DNA from: Cyanobacteriota bacterium
GTDB taxonomy: Bacteria; Cyanobacteriota; Cyanobacteriia; PCC-6307; Cyanobiaceae
Direction of reading: 5' to 3'
Length of the DNA: 64,000 nucleotides
Assembly: GCA_026389315.1 (NCBI GenBank)
Contig: JAPLIC010000061.1
Span: 99,349-163,348, forward strand
Below the pieces are notes generated by a model. That model saw only the letters and a program-made list of their open reading frames with translations, was not told where the DNA came from and did no database searches. Position numbers and translations under genes: made by a program. Below, in pieces: positions 1-10,920 of this stretch (position 1 is the first letter of the stretch; the number at the start of each line of letters is the position of its first letter).

Positions 1-2
1 CC

Positions 3-1475
3 GAGTGGGGCCTGGAGCAAATGTGCAATGGCGAAGGCTACGACCTTTGTGTCGTTCCCTCCCTGACAATGGATCGGGCCGAAATGCGGCTGGTTCCCGG
101 TGCCCATCACTACGAAGAACGTCAACTGTTTGCCCTGATCCGCCTGCGCCATCCAGGGGTAAGGGCCGTCTATGTGACCAGCAAATTATTGCCGGACCTG
201 GTCGTCGATGCCGTCTTGGAACTACTGCCAGGGGTGCCTACGTCCCATGCCCGTAGACGCCTGAAACTTTTTGATTGCGTCGATGCTTCCGATCGTCCCC
301 TCACTGAAAAACTGCTCGAACGGCCTGCGTTGCTGGAGCGCATTGCCGAAGAAATGAGACCTGGTCGAAGTGTGCTGATTTGCTATGTGGTCACCGAACT
401 GGAGAAAGAACTATCCGAACGCCTGCAAATTCCCCTCCTGGGCACCGATCCGGACCTAGGCTGGTGGGGTAGCAAAGCGGGCGCGAAGCAATTATTTGCC
501 AATTGTGGTCTACCCCATCCTGCCGGTAGTCCCCTGGTCAAGGATCTGCCGGCCCTGGCACAAGCAACGGTCACCCTGTGGCAAGAACAACAGCCCCTGA
601 CTCGCGTCGTCGTGAAACTCAATGAGGGGTTCAGCGGCGAGGGGAATGCCTGTCTCGATTTGACCCCCCTGGCGCTGGCGACATGCCAACCGCAGGAGCA
701 GCAGCAACGACTGATCACAGCCCTCGAGCATCTGCCCATGCCGGCTCCGGAATGGCAATCCCTTCTCAACAGTCAAGGGGCCTTGGTCGAAGCCTGGTTG
801 GAGGGAGGGGATGAACTGCGCTCGCCCAGTGTGCAGGGGACCATTCTGCCGGGGGGTGATGTTCACCTGCTCTCCACCCACGAACAGATCCTTGGTGGTG
901 CCCAGGGGCAGACCTATGAGGGCTGTCGGTTCCCGGCGGATCGAGCCTATCGGCAACCCTTGATGGCCATGGGTCGAAAAGTTGGAGAAGCCCTTGCCGC
1001 AGCAGGGGCCCTGGAACGCTTTGCTGTCGATGCCCTCGCCCAACGCCAAGGCGATCGATGGGACCTCAAGGCGATCGAGATCAATTTGCGTCAAGGGGGC
1101 ACGACCCATCCGACCATGGCTCTCAATGCCATCAGTGGCGGCCAGCTCGATCAAACCAGTGGCCGCTACGTCTCCCCTTCAGGCGGCAATTTGTATTACC
1201 ACGCCACGGACACGTTGGTCGTGCCGGCGCTGCGAGGACTCTTGCCCGTCGACCTGATCGACATCGTGGCAGCCGCAGGTCTCCACTATGACCCTGTGCG
1301 TCAGCGAGGCAGCGTTTTCCACTTGCTGGGCTGCCTTTCAGAATTTGGCAAAGTTGGCATGACCTGCATCGGCCGGAGCCGGGCAGAGGCCGAGGCGGTC
1401 TACAGCGCCACGGTGTCCCAAGTGTTGGCCGGTGCCAAGCGCCACCTGAACTCCTCCGGCTTGGTTGCTGATTGA
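3..1475 (+). CDS. ATP-grasp / peptide ligase PGM1-related protein (5' truncated by window edge)
   Basis: ORF open to the left edge; ATP-grasp-like segments (VVVKLNEGFSGEGNA, AIEINLRQGGTTHP). Confidence 0.7.
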   Translation, partial: EWGLEQMCNGEGYDLCVVPSLTMDRAEMRLVPGAHHYEERQLFALIRLRHPGVRAVYVTSKLLPDLVVDAVLELLPGVPTSHARRRLKLFDCVDASDRPLTEKLLERPALLERIAEEMRPGRSVLICYVVTELEKELSERLQIPLLGTDPDLGWWGSKAGAKQLFANCGLPHPAGSPLVKDLPALAQATVTLWQEQQPLTRVVVKLNEGFSGEGNACLDLTPLALATCQPQEQQQRLITALEHLPMPAPEWQSLLNSQGALVEAWLEGGDELRSPSVQGTILPGGDVHLLSTHEQILGGAQGQTYEGCRFPADRAYRQPLMAMGRKVGEALAAAGALERFAVDALAQRQGDRWDLKAIEINLRQGGTTHPTMALNAISGGQLDQTSGRYVSPSGGNLYYHATDTLVVPALRGLLPVDLIDIVAAAGLHYDPVRQRGSVFHLLGCLSEFGKVGMTCIGRSRAEAEAVYSATVSQVLAGAKRHLNSSGLVAD

Positions 1476-1511
1476 GAATGTCTCTAGCTTGGCTTAGACC
1501 GAATCCACGGC

Positions 1512-2027
1512 ATGTTCCAGCCCAACCCCAAGGCCGACCCCTACGGCGAGCAAGAGATCCGTAGGCGGCTTCCGTCCAGCAACTGGTTGAAATTTGTGCA
1601 GATCGGCCTCACAGGGCTCCTGGCATTGATGGGCTACTGGCTGGCCATCAAGACCAGTGACAACGGCCATAGCCTTCAGCATCTCAATCAACGAATCCGC
1701 GCCCTGGAAACCAGCCGAGGGCCTGACCAGACCCGCAAGCTGCAGGAACAACTCCGTGCGATGGCCGATCGACTCCAGACCCTGGAGGCCGAAAATGATC
1801 GACTGCAGTCCATTGAGTTGCGTCAAAGCCAAGAACGGCAGATGCGCTTGCTGCAACAAGCGGCGCCGGCGTCTAGGCCAGCCCCTGGGACACCCAGCTC
1901 CCTGGGCAAGAGGATGCCCTATATGGTTCCTGTGCCCAAGATGCCCGAGAGACTTCCCTCGGCCATCACTCCTCGCAGCCTGCAGAAGCCGCCCGAGAAC
2001 CTGGGCAGCAGCCTGGCCACTCCCTAG
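1512..2027 (+). CDS. hypothetical protein with one TM segment and coiled coil
   Basis: ORF track; hydrophobic IGLTGLLALMGYWLAI followed by a heptad-like charged region. Confidence 0.6.
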   Translation: MFQPNPKADPYGEQEIRRRLPSSNWLKFVQIGLTGLLALMGYWLAIKTSDNGHSLQHLNQRIRALETSRGPDQTRKLQEQLRAMADRLQTLEAENDRLQSIELRQSQERQMRLLQQAAPASRPAPGTPSSLGKRMPYMVPVPKMPERLPSAITPRSLQKPPENLGSSLATP

Positions 2028-2043
2028 ATCAGCCAGGAAATTG

Positions 2044-2886
2044 TCAACCCTTGACCGCATTGGCAGTGGCACTGGGAAGAATATAACGCTGCAACAAGAT
2101 AAAAATCAACAAAACAGGTAGGATTGAAACGATAGCGCCTGCTGCAACCAATCGCCAATCAAGGGAGAAACTGCTGGATAGCTGCTGCAACCCTAGTGGC
2201 AAAGTAAAAAGACTGGGATCATCAATAATAATCAAAGGCCATAAAAAATCACCCCAAGTCCCGATAAATACAAACATGGCAAGGGTAATCAAATCAGCCT
2301 TTGCCGCAGGCAGCATCACATTCCACCATTCCCCTAAGGGACTGCAACCATCGATACGTGCCGCTTCCTCAAGTTCAACCGGCACTGCCAAAAAACTCTG
2401 TCGTAGCAAGAAAATACCAAAGGCGGTCGCCGCCTGGGGCAGAATCAATGCCAAAAGACTATTGCGCAAACCAATCTGAACCATCAATAGATAGAGAGGA
2501 ATCATCACTACCTGAAAGGGAATCAAAATTGTGGCCACCACCAAAGCCAAGACCAAGCCACGACCGGCAAAACGCAAGCGTGCCAGGGGATAGGCCGCCA
2601 ACGAACAAAACAACAGATTCGCCAAAACGGCCAGGCCGCTGACAATGGTGCTATTGGCAAGGTAAGTCACCATTGGGTTGGCTGCGAAGAGGCGCTGGTA
2701 TGCCTGCAGGCTGGGCTGGACGGGCAACAGGGTAGGTGGGGAAGCAAAAATATTTTCACTGGGACCTTTTAAAGAGGTACTGAGTAACCAAATCAGGGGC
2801 AAAAGCATCAATAGGGCTAGTAACAGCAGACCGATGAGCTGGAGTGCCGACACGAAACCAGAAGGACGGACGCCGTCAGGGGCCAT
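2044..2886 (-). CDS. carbohydrate ABC transporter permease (MalG/UgpE-like)
   Basis: Multi-TM ORF with EEAARIDGCSPLGEWWNVMLPAAKADL, the EAA loop of MalG-type permeases. Confidence 0.88.
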   Translation of the reverse strand: MAPDGVRPSGFVSALQLIGLLLLALLMLLPLIWLLSTSLKGPSENIFASPPTLLPVQPSLQAYQRLFAANPMVTYLANSTIVSGLAVLANLLFCSLAAYPLARLRFAGRGLVLALVVATILIPFQVVMIPLYLLMVQIGLRNSLLALILPQAATAFGIFLLRQSFLAVPVELEEAARIDGCSPLGEWWNVMLPAAKADLITLAMFVFIGTWGDFLWPLIIIDDPSLFTLPLGLQQLSSSFSLDWRLVAAGAIVSILPVLLIFILLQRYILPSATANAVKG

Positions 2887-2900
2887 GACGCTTGCGTGAT

Positions 2901-3299
2901 TCAGGACGCCCCATCTTGGGACCCAGCCAGCAAAGCCCGCAGGCGTCTGGCCAGGGCCTCAAGCGGCGCCCCCTCAGCGGGGCGATCACAACGCAGTCCA
3001 CTGTGGCCATCCATCCAAACCGGATGACTGCCTTGCCAAAGAATCGGTCGCCCGTCATCGGACATCCAGGCCAGGGTGAGATGCAAATCACGGCCACTCT
3101 GATAAATTTCCAACTCCAAGTCTGCCTCGGGGCATCGCTCGCCGCTGGCATCACGTGCATGGAGGCTCAGGCAACAGTCGAGACTGTCCTGTCCCAGCAA
3201 AGGCGCTGGCGAATCGTCTCGGGCTAAAACGGCATGGCGAAAAGGTTTGCGGCAAAGATCAGCCGCCGCAGCGACTAACTGAATCAGATCTGCATTCAT
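2901..3299 (-). CDS. conserved hypothetical protein
   Basis: ORF between same-strand genes with short spacers. Confidence 0.55.
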   Translation of the reverse strand: MNADLIQLVAAAADLCRKPFRHAVLARDDSPAPLLGQDSLDCCLSLHARDASGERCPEADLELEIYQSGRDLHLTLAWMSDDGRPILWQGSHPVWMDGHSGLRCDRPAEGAPLEALARRLRALLAGSQDGAS

Positions 3300-3309
3300 C
3301 TAGATTCAG

Positions 3310-3864
3310 CTAGATAATGGCGTGAATCGCCCGCAGTTGGATCTGCAGGGGGCCAGGTCGGAAGCCCGGATTGAGGCCCCCATCATCACCAAATTTAGAA
3401 TGCAAAATCTGCAGGCGATTGATGCGCGAGGCATCAAAATGCAACGGCAAGCCCATGGGCAAGGCATTGACAGGTTTAGCCCTGATTGAAGCGGTCAGGT
3501 CGCTGAAACGGACCCCAACCTGGGTGAGGCCATCGGGCTCGGTACCAAATTCAGCCACCCAACGCAGTCCGCCGGGGATCAACTCCGTCAGACCGGCGAC
3601 GCCATCGGCGCAGGCCACGGCCAGCTTGTAGCGACGGCCATCACCCAGCAAATCAAGCTGGAAAGCACCGTAGGACGACAGGTCAAGCGGTGGCGAAAAC
3701 AGGGGCGATCGCACGCTCACAAACCCTCCCCCCGTTTCAACGACCTCTGCCTCCAGGGTAAGGCCAGCGGCGGCCACCCTGGTCGTGCCTTGGCTGCGGC
3801 CCCCCATGATGGTGTCATTGAGGGCATGCCAGCCACTGAATCCGTTGCCTTCGACGATCACCAT
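3310..3864 (-). CDS. CIA30 family protein (complex I intermediate-associated protein 30-like)
   Basis: N-terminal WHALNDTIMGGRSQG motif typical of CIA30 family. Confidence 0.8.
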   Translation of the reverse strand: MVIVEGNGFSGWHALNDTIMGGRSQGTTRVAAAGLTLEAEVVETGGGFVSVRSPLFSPPLDLSSYGAFQLDLLGDGRRYKLAVACADGVAGLTELIPGGLRWVAEFGTEPDGLTQVGVRFSDLTASIRAKPVNALPMGLPLHFDASRINRLQILHSKFGDDGGLNPGFRPGPLQIQLRAIHAII

Positions 3865-4577
3865 GACGTTGTGCCTGCGGCGGCAGCCTGATCGGCCAGA
3901 ACGATGACTTCCGTTTCGGGCTGAACAAGCCGCGCAGGGGTGCGTTGGGGCGATTCATCGGGATCCAGCAAACGCCTTAGCGCCTCACTTTTGCCGGAGC
4001 CACTGACGAGAAAGACCACCTTGCGGGCGGCGGAAAGCAAAGGGGCCGTCATCGTGATACGCGCCATGCCCTTGCCCTCACTTACCGTCACCCACTGGTC
4101 CGTCACCATGGTGGCAGGGGTGCCTGGAAACAAGGAGGCCGTATGGCCGTCATCGCCCAGACCCAGGAGGACCAAATCAAGGCGTGGCGGCGATCCGACA
4201 CAAAGTTGCATGATCTCTTGGCCATAAGCCGCGGCACCCAGCTCAGGCGTGGCAAGGTCTGTTGGAACTGGGTGAAGATTGGCCCCGGCCGCAAGGGGGC
4301 GGGCCAGCAGGCTGGCCTTGAGAAGGCCCAGATTGCTGGCCGGATCGTCCGCAGCGACCCAACGCTCATCACCCAACCAGACATCAACTCGCTCCCAGGG
4401 GAGATGTTCATCCCCCAGCAATCGGTAGGTGGCCGCCGGGGTGGTGCCACCGGCCAGGGCAATCTGGGCGCGATCGCGGGCGGCAAGCACCAGATCGATC
4501 TGGCAGGCGAGCACCTGGGCCGTCTGCTGGGCCAGCTTCTCTTGGGATTCGACAACAATCAGGCTGTAGCGCGTCAT
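3858..4577 (-). CDS. pgl: 6-phosphogluconolactonase
   Basis: ALAGGTTPAATYRLL, WLGDERWVAADDPASN, LLGLGDDGHTASLFPG motifs; next to gnd. Confidence 0.92.
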   Translation of the reverse strand: MTRYSLIVVESQEKLAQQTAQVLACQIDLVLAARDRAQIALAGGTTPAATYRLLGDEHLPWERVDVWLGDERWVAADDPASNLGLLKASLLARPLAAGANLHPVPTDLATPELGAAAYGQEIMQLCVGSPPRLDLVLLGLGDDGHTASLFPGTPATMVTDQWVTVSEGKGMARITMTAPLLSAARKVVFLVSGSGKSEALRRLLDPDESPQRTPARLVQPETEVIVLADQAAAAGTTSW

Positions 4578-4602
4578 GGAGCCTCTGGAATAGGAGAAGG
4601 GC

Positions 4603-6021
4603 TCAACCCAACCATTCGGTATGGAAACTACCGGGCTGATCCGTGCGTTCGTAGGTGTGGGAACCGAAGCAATCCCGCATCGCCTGGATCAGATTCTGGG
4701 GAAGGCGAGCGGTGCGATAGCTGTCGATGTAATCGAGGCTGCTACTTAAGCAAGGAACCGGGATTCCCGCCAACGCTGCCTCCGCAACCACTTGGCGCAG
4801 ACCCGGCAGGCGTCGGTTGATCTGCTCGGCAAACCAGGGGTCAACCATCAGATTGGGCAGGGCAGGCTGGGCGACATAGGCCTCTTGAATGCGCTGCAAC
4901 AGGCGAGCACGAATAATGCAGCCACCCTTCCAGATCTGGGCGATCGCAGCGAAATCAAGATTGTAGTCGTGCAGGCGGGAAGCGGTCTGCAAAAGGGCCA
5001 TGCCTTGGGCATAGCTGGCGATGGCAGAAAGGATGATGGCATCCCGCAATGTGGGCATCCCCTCAGACGGTTCGCCCAGGTGGAAGGGGCTGGCAGGAGG
5101 GGCCTTCAAAATCGTCTCGGCAGCGACCCGCTCGCTTTTGAGCGAGCTCAGGACCCTGCCGTTCAAGGCGGCATAGATTGTGGGAACGGGCACTCCCATC
5201 TCAAGGGCACTTTGAACAGTCCAAAGACCAGTGCCTTTTTGACCCGCCGCATCAACAATCAATTCAACTAGATCAGCACCGGTAGCCGGATCTTTGGTGT
5301 GTAAACAAACTTCGGTGATCTCAACAAGAAAGGAAGCCAATTCTTCAGTTTGATTCCAAATGCCAAGCACGTCGGCCATGGCGTCGCCCTTGAGGCCAGC
5401 CCCCCGTTTCATCAAGTCGTAGGCTTCGGCCAGTATCTGCTCAATGCCGTACTCAATGCCGTTGTGGACGGTTTTGACGAAATGCCCGGCACCGCCAGGG
5501 CCGATAAAGGTGACACAAGGACCATCTTCGACCTGGGCAGCCATGCAGCTGACCATGCTTTCGATCGCGTCGTAGGCGGAGCGGGTACCGCCCGGCATCA
5601 TGCTGGGCCCTTCCAACGCACCCTTGGCGCCGCCGGATACCCCCATACCAATGAAGCCGAAACTGCGGCTTTCCAGTTCAGCGACGCGACGTTCGGTGTC
5701 TGTGTAAAGCGAATTGCCACCATCAATGAGCAGATCCCCTTCTTCGAGCATGGGGGCCAAGGTGGCGATCAGGTCGTCGACAGGCTGGCCCGCCTTGACC
5801 ATCATCAAAATGCGCCGGGGTCTCTCAAGGGCTGCCACAAACTCTGGAAGAGTTTCAGCACCCACGATGGCCTTGCCGGCACCTCGCCCCAGCAGGAATT
5901 CATTGGTCTTGGCGTAGGTACGGTTGTAGACCACGCTGGAGAAGCCATTGCGCTCAGCGTTCAACACCAGGTTTTCGCCCATCACACCAAGGCCGATCAG
6001 TCCGAAATGTGCCTTGCCCAT
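4603..6021 (-). CDS. gnd: NADP-dependent 6-phosphogluconate dehydrogenase
   Basis: GLIGLGVMGENLVLN N-terminus, GGAGHFVKTVHNGIEYG, full length. Confidence 0.95.
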   Translation of the reverse strand: MGKAHFGLIGLGVMGENLVLNAERNGFSSVVYNRTYAKTNEFLLGRGAGKAIVGAETLPEFVAALERPRRILMMVKAGQPVDDLIATLAPMLEEGDLLIDGGNSLYTDTERRVAELESRSFGFIGMGVSGGAKGALEGPSMMPGGTRSAYDAIESMVSCMAAQVEDGPCVTFIGPGGAGHFVKTVHNGIEYGIEQILAEAYDLMKRGAGLKGDAMADVLGIWNQTEELASFLVEITEVCLHTKDPATGADLVELIVDAAGQKGTGLWTVQSALEMGVPVPTIYAALNGRVLSSLKSERVAAETILKAPPASPFHLGEPSEGMPTLRDAIILSAIASYAQGMALLQTASRLHDYNLDFAAIAQIWKGGCIIRARLLQRIQEAYVAQPALPNLMVDPWFAEQINRRLPGLRQVVAEAALAGIPVPCLSSSLDYIDSYRTARLPQNLIQAMRDCFGSHTYERTDQPGSFHTEWLG

Positions 6022-6129
6022 GGAGTTGGTTTGGATTGGAAAGTGGTTATGCTCTATTGTGCCGAATTGCGGTGATCAGAAGTCAAATTCAGAGCTGTTG
6101 TCAGGAAGCGCTGTCTTAGACGGCTGAGT

Positions 6130-7434
6130 TCAAATGACAGTGCCATCGGCGATACTGCCGTTCTTGACAACAACGACGATGCCATTTCTAATATAAAAAT
6201 TAAGTTCTGGCCTGTCCGCATCCTCGACACGATCCTTGTTGACAATCGTCACATCGCTGCCAATTCGCACATTTTTGTCAAGAATGGCCCCTTTCACTGT
6301 CGTTCCCCGGCCGACCCCGATGGGAATCCCGCCCCGCTCCCTCAGGATCAACCTCTCCTCGGTGGACTCAAAGTAGTCGGCCCCCATCACCAACGTGTCC
6401 TGCAGAACTACTTGATCTTCAATCCGACTGCGCACCCCAAGCACGCAGTGGTGAATAGTGCAGGCCTTAAGCAAGCTGCCCTCACAAATGATTGACTCTG
6501 TGACTTGGGCGTCTTGTAATTTACTCGGTGGCAGATAGCGTGGTCGCGTATATATAGGAAACTGTTCGTCATAAAATGAAAAAGCTGGATTAGGTTGGGC
6601 TGTTAGAGCAAGATTGGCCTCATAAAATGCTCCGATAGTGCCAATATCTTCCCAATAATCATCGAAGAGATAACTTTGCAGTGCATCACCGCGGGCCAAT
6701 GAAGCAGGAATGATCTCCTTGCCAAAATCAGTGGCTTGAGGGTGCGAATTAAGTAGATCAAAAAGGGTATCGCGACTGAAAACATAGATGCCCATCGAGG
6801 CCAGATAGGGGCGCTTACTGGCCTGGTCAGCCGAGAGACCCAAAGCCGAAGTGTCGACCCGCATGGCTTCCAAGGCCTCTCCCTTGGGCTTTTCACGGAA
6901 CTCCTCAATGCGACCGGAGGCATTGGTGCGCATCAATCCAAAACCTTCGGCCTGGGCGGCATCGACAGGAAGAGCACCCACGCTGAGATTGGCACCGGTT
7001 TCAATATGATGACGAACAAATTTCGAGTAATCCATTCGATAAAGCTGATCCCCGGAGAGAATCAAATAATGATCAACATCCCATTCTTGAAACAACCACT
7101 GGTACTTGCGTACGGCATCGGCAGTACCTTCAAACCAGCTTGGACTATCTGGGGTTTGCTGAGCGGCCAAAACTTCAACAAAACCCTGGCCAAAACCAGC
7201 CGAAAGGTTGTAGCTCATCGTCAGGTGACGATTCAGCGAGGCACTGTTGTACTGGGTCAGGACATAGATCTTATTGATCTCTGAATTGATGCAATTGCTG
7301 ATGGGAATGTCGATGAGCCGAAACTTACCAGCCAGGGGAACCGCTGGCTTGGCACGCATCTTGGTGAGGGGATAGAGGCGTGTTCCTGCTCCGCCTCCAA
7401 GGATAATCGCCAGAACCCGTTTCATGCTGGTCAA
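6130..7434 (-). CDS. glgC: glucose-1-phosphate adenylyltransferase
   Basis: [42 protein letters not shown]; full-length. Confidence 0.95.
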   Translation of the reverse strand: MTSMKRVLAIILGGGAGTRLYPLTKMRAKPAVPLAGKFRLIDIPISNCINSEINKIYVLTQYNSASLNRHLTMSYNLSAGFGQGFVEVLAAQQTPDSPSWFEGTADAVRKYQWLFQEWDVDHYLILSGDQLYRMDYSKFVRHHIETGANLSVGALPVDAAQAEGFGLMRTNASGRIEEFREKPKGEALEAMRVDTSALGLSADQASKRPYLASMGIYVFSRDTLFDLLNSHPQATDFGKEIIPASLARGDALQSYLFDDYWEDIGTIGAFYEANLALTAQPNPAFSFYDEQFPIYTRPRYLPPSKLQDAQVTESIICEGSLLKACTIHHCVLGVRSRIEDQVVLQDTLVMGADYFESTEERLILRERGGIPIGVGRGTTVKGAILDKNVRIGSDVTIVNKDRVEDADRPELNFYIRNGIVVVVKNGSIADGTVI

Positions 7435-7543
7435 GTACCCACTCTTGCAGAGAAAAACGTAGAGGAACGAAGGCCGTTCTGGCTAGCCACCGCAGCACTT
7501 CGATGCAAGGGGCTAACAACAAGCAGGAACTTGATACAAAAGG

Positions 7544-8854
7544 TCATTGGTCCTGGGGATTATCGGAAAGTTCGAAGAGATCCTCCAGCACCTTCATCGC
7601 ATTGTGGCGCTGCGCTCGAGCTTGGGGCGAACGCAAACGGGTCACAGGAGTGTGAAGAATCTTATTGATAATGCCCTTACTGAGGGCTTCCACCACCTTG
7701 CGCTCCCTGACGGAAAGATCGGGCCCCATGCGACTGAGGGCTTTTTGCAATTCCTGCTCACGAATGTCCTCCATTTTCATCCGTAGGCAATTCACGAGCG
7801 GAACCGCCTCAAGGCCGTCCCACCATTCCAGGAAAAGGCGGGACTCTTCTTGCAGCAAAACCTCCGCTTCGGCGGCAATTTCCCGTCGCGCTTCCTGATT
7901 CCGGGCCACGACCTCCTGGAGGTCATCGACGTCGAAAGCTTCAACACCTGGCAACTCTCCCGCATCAGCTGAAATATTGCGGGGAACACCAATGTCGATC
8001 AACATCAGGCTGGAACGCCGATTCAATCCAGCCAAACGGGATGCGGTGATCACAGGTTCTTCCGCCGCTGTACTGGTGAAGACAAGCGAACAGGTGCTCA
8101 GACAGTGATCGAGATCGCTCAGGGGACGGCACTGGACAGGCAGGGCTGGGAAATCGGTCGCCAAGGCTTCGGCGCGGGCCACAGTGCGATTAAGGATCAC
8201 CGCGCCGCGGCAGCCCTTAGCACTTAGGTGTTGCAGAAGCAGCCGTGCCATCCGCCCCGCTCCCACCACGGCCACCTGTTCCTGGTCGAGGGGCAGCAAG
8301 TCATCAAGCCCTCGGGCCTGACCCAACTTCAACTGGGCCAATTCGACAGCCGCAGAACTGATGGAAACGGCTCCCGTACCAAGATTTGTTTCCGTACGAA
8401 CCCTTTTGCCCGTACTCACGGCCTGATTCAGTAGCCGGTTCAAAATCGGACCGACAGAACGATGCTCCTGGCCCAGTCGCACCATCTTTTTGACCTGGGA
8501 GAGAATCTGACCCTCCCCCAGAACCAGACTATCGAGACCCGCTGCCACCCTTAACAGGTGGGAGATGGCATCTTCGTGGTGGTAGGTGAACAGATGGGGG
8601 GCCAGATCATCGATGGGCAGGCCCGAAACCTGACTCAGGAAGGACCCAACGGCGTGGGCCCCTTGGTCGGGATGGCGAAGCAGGGCGTAGATCTCGAGTC
8701 GGTTGCAGGTGCTGAGGATGGAAGCCTCAAGCACCTGCTCATCGGCCCGCAACGCCTGCAACGAGACCTCCATGGTCTGCTCAGGGATACTCAGCCGTTC
8801 CCGAATTTCAACGGGAGCGGTGCGGTGGCTGAGGCCGATAACGGCGATGTGCAT
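7544..8854 (-). CDS. hemA: glutamyl-tRNA reductase
   Basis: MHIAVIGLSHRTAPVEIRERLSIPE start; ILSTCNRLEIYA; start trimmed from the longer ORF 7544..8977. Confidence 0.94.
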   Translation of the reverse strand: MHIAVIGLSHRTAPVEIRERLSIPEQTMEVSLQALRADEQVLEASILSTCNRLEIYALLRHPDQGAHAVGSFLSQVSGLPIDDLAPHLFTYHHEDAISHLLRVAAGLDSLVLGEGQILSQVKKMVRLGQEHRSVGPILNRLLNQAVSTGKRVRTETNLGTGAVSISSAAVELAQLKLGQARGLDDLLPLDQEQVAVVGAGRMARLLLQHLSAKGCRGAVILNRTVARAEALATDFPALPVQCRPLSDLDHCLSTCSLVFTSTAAEEPVITASRLAGLNRRSSLMLIDIGVPRNISADAGELPGVEAFDVDDLQEVVARNQEARREIAAEAEVLLQEESRLFLEWWDGLEAVPLVNCLRMKMEDIREQELQKALSRMGPDLSVRERKVVEALSKGIINKILHTPVTRLRSPQARAQRHNAMKVLEDLFELSDNPQDQ

Positions 8855-8871
8855 GGAGTAGCGGTGTCCGC

Positions 8872-9876
8872 TCAGCGCAGGGCGATGCTCTGGGCCCCAG
8901 GCTTGATGTGCACCGTATTGGTGAACCGGGCCGTCCCGTCCAGCGTACTGATCACCAGGCTGCTGGTGCGGACACAATCCTTCTCGAACTTGACACCATG
9001 GAACAGCAGACCATCGGTGATGCCACTGCCGGCAAAGACGACGTTCTCTCCGGAGGCGAGTTCGTCAGCTTCGTAGATCTTGTCGGGATCGGTAATGCCC
9101 ATTTCGGCGAGCCGGGCCAGATTGCCTTCCCGGGTGAGTCCTTCCCATTCTTTGGTCTGGGCAACGGCGGGGTCGTAAACCAACTGCCCCTGGAAATGGC
9201 CGCCAAGGGCCCGAAGCGCCGCCGCAGAGATGACCCCCTCGGGAGCGGCACCGATGCCCATCAGGCAATGGGTGCCTGTGCCAGCAAAGCCACAGGCGAT
9301 AGCGGCCTGGACATCCCCATCACTGATGGGTTTCACCCGAGCGCCTGTGGCACGGATCTCAGCGATCAAGTCATTGTGCCGCGCCCGATCCATGACAACG
9401 ATGACCAGCTCGCTTGGGGCCAGACCGAGAGCCTGACTAAGGATGGCGATGTTTTCCGTTGCGGACTTACGAATATCCACCTTGCCCTTGGCGGCCGGAG
9501 GCGCCGCCAGTTTTTTCATGTAGAAGTCTGGTGCGTTGAAGAGACCACCTCGGTCGGATGCGGCCAGCACCGCCATCGAGCCATCTTGGTTGTTGGCGCA
9601 AAGGTTGGTGCCTTCACAGGGATCGACGGCGAAATCAACGCCAGGACCGCTGCCACTGCCCACTTCCTCACCGATGTAAAGCATGGGGGCTTCGTCCCGC
9701 TCTCCTTCGCCGATGACGATGCGGCCTTGCATCTGGATCTGGCCCATCCGCTCACGCATCGCCTCAACAGCCGCAGCGTCGGCCTCGTCTTTCTTGCCCA
9801 GGCCGGTCAGGTGGGCCGAGGCAATGGCGGCCTGTTCAACGACCTCAAGAATTTCCTGGATGAGGGTGCGATCCAC
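8872..9876 (-). CDS. glpX: class II fructose-1,6-bisphosphatase / sedoheptulose-1,7-bisphosphatase
   Basis: [44 protein letters not shown] start inferred inside ORF 8872..9948. Confidence 0.92.
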   Translation of the reverse strand: MDRTLIQEILEVVEQAAIASAHLTGLGKKDEADAAAVEAMRERMGQIQMQGRIVIGEGERDEAPMLYIGEEVGSGSGPGVDFAVDPCEGTNLCANNQDGSMAVLAASDRGGLFNAPDFYMKKLAAPPAAKGKVDIRKSATENIAILSQALGLAPSELVIVVMDRARHNDLIAEIRATGARVKPISDGDVQAAIACGFAGTGTHCLMGIGAAPEGVISAAALRALGGHFQGQLVYDPAVAQTKEWEGLTREGNLARLAEMGITDPDKIYEADELASGENVVFAGSGITDGLLFHGVKFEKDCVRTSSLVISTLDGTARFTNTVHIKPGAQSIALR

Positions 9877-10129
9877 AACGGTCGGGCGGGGGATAGGGGG
9901 CTGGCAGAAAAAGAAAGGATCAAGAGGGCAAGGGCCATGGGAAACCATGGCCGCGGCTAAACGGATCTCGCTACAGCGCGCTTACTACCCACTTCCATTT
10001 CCTGAAAGCCGGACGATCGTATCAGCGGAGACGGCGGCCAAGGGAAACCGGGGGCGGAAGCACAGCAAACCTTCGGCCCGGGGTCGATTCCGTAGGATCG
10101 CCTCTACCCCCCTTGCTCCGGTGGCCTCC

Positions 10130-10813
10130 ATGAGTACCAAGCCCCTGGTGATTTCACCTTCGATTCTTTCTGCCGATTTCTCGCGCCTCGGCGAGGACGT
10201 GCGGGCGGTGGATGCCGCAGGCGCCGACTGGATCCATGTGGACGTGATGGATGGGCGCTTCGTACCCAACATCACCATCGGACCTTTGATCGTGCAGGCC
10301 CTGCGTCCCGTCACAGCGAAGCCACTGGATGTGCACCTGATGATCGTTGAACCGGAGAAATATGTCGCCGATTTTGCCAAGGCCGGCGCCGACATCATCA
10401 GTGTGCAGGTGGAAGCTTGCCCCCACCTGCACCGCAATCTTGCCCAGATCAAAGACTTGGGAAAAATGGCTGGGGCAGTGCTGAACCCAAGCACCCCACT
10501 AGACACTTTGGAGTATTGCCTTGAACTCTGTGATCTGGTGCTGATCATGAGCGTCAACCCTGGGTTCGGTGGCCAAAGCTTTATTGAAAATCAAGTACAA
10601 AAAATCCGCGAGTTACGACGGATTTGTGATGAACGGGGACTGGATCCCTGGATCGAAGTTGACGGGGGTATCAAGGCGAGCAATGCTTGGCAAGTCATCG
10701 AGGCGGGTGCCAACGCCATTGTGAGTGGCTCCGGCGTCTTCAACCAACCCAGCTATGCCGAAGCGATTACCGGAATCCGCAACAGCCGACGGCCCCAACC
10801 TGCCCTGGTTTGA
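10130..10813 (+). CDS. rpe: ribulose-phosphate 3-epimerase
   Basis: [49 protein letters not shown] at 10130 inside longer ORF 9683..10813. Confidence 0.95.
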   Translation: MSTKPLVISPSILSADFSRLGEDVRAVDAAGADWIHVDVMDGRFVPNITIGPLIVQALRPVTAKPLDVHLMIVEPEKYVADFAKAGADIISVQVEACPHLHRNLAQIKDLGKMAGAVLNPSTPLDTLEYCLELCDLVLIMSVNPGFGGQSFIENQVQKIRELRRICDERGLDPWIEVDGGIKASNAWQVIEAGANAIVSGSGVFNQPSYAEAITGIRNSRRPQPALV

Positions 10814-10920
10814 AAAGCGGGACATCAGGTAACAAATTAACAAATAAATCCAAAGAAATTTGATTGGTTGTGACCGTTGAGGATGGGCGCCATTTTAATT
10901 AACATGTTTGCCCTTCCTCG

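Noticed and set aside
2044-2886. Complete sugar ABC transporter operon
   Set aside because: Only the MalG-type permease is present here; no binding protein, MalF or ATPase adjoins it in the window.
8908-9960. 350-aa + ORF opposite glpX
   Set aside because: Spurious antisense ORF over a confident glpX.
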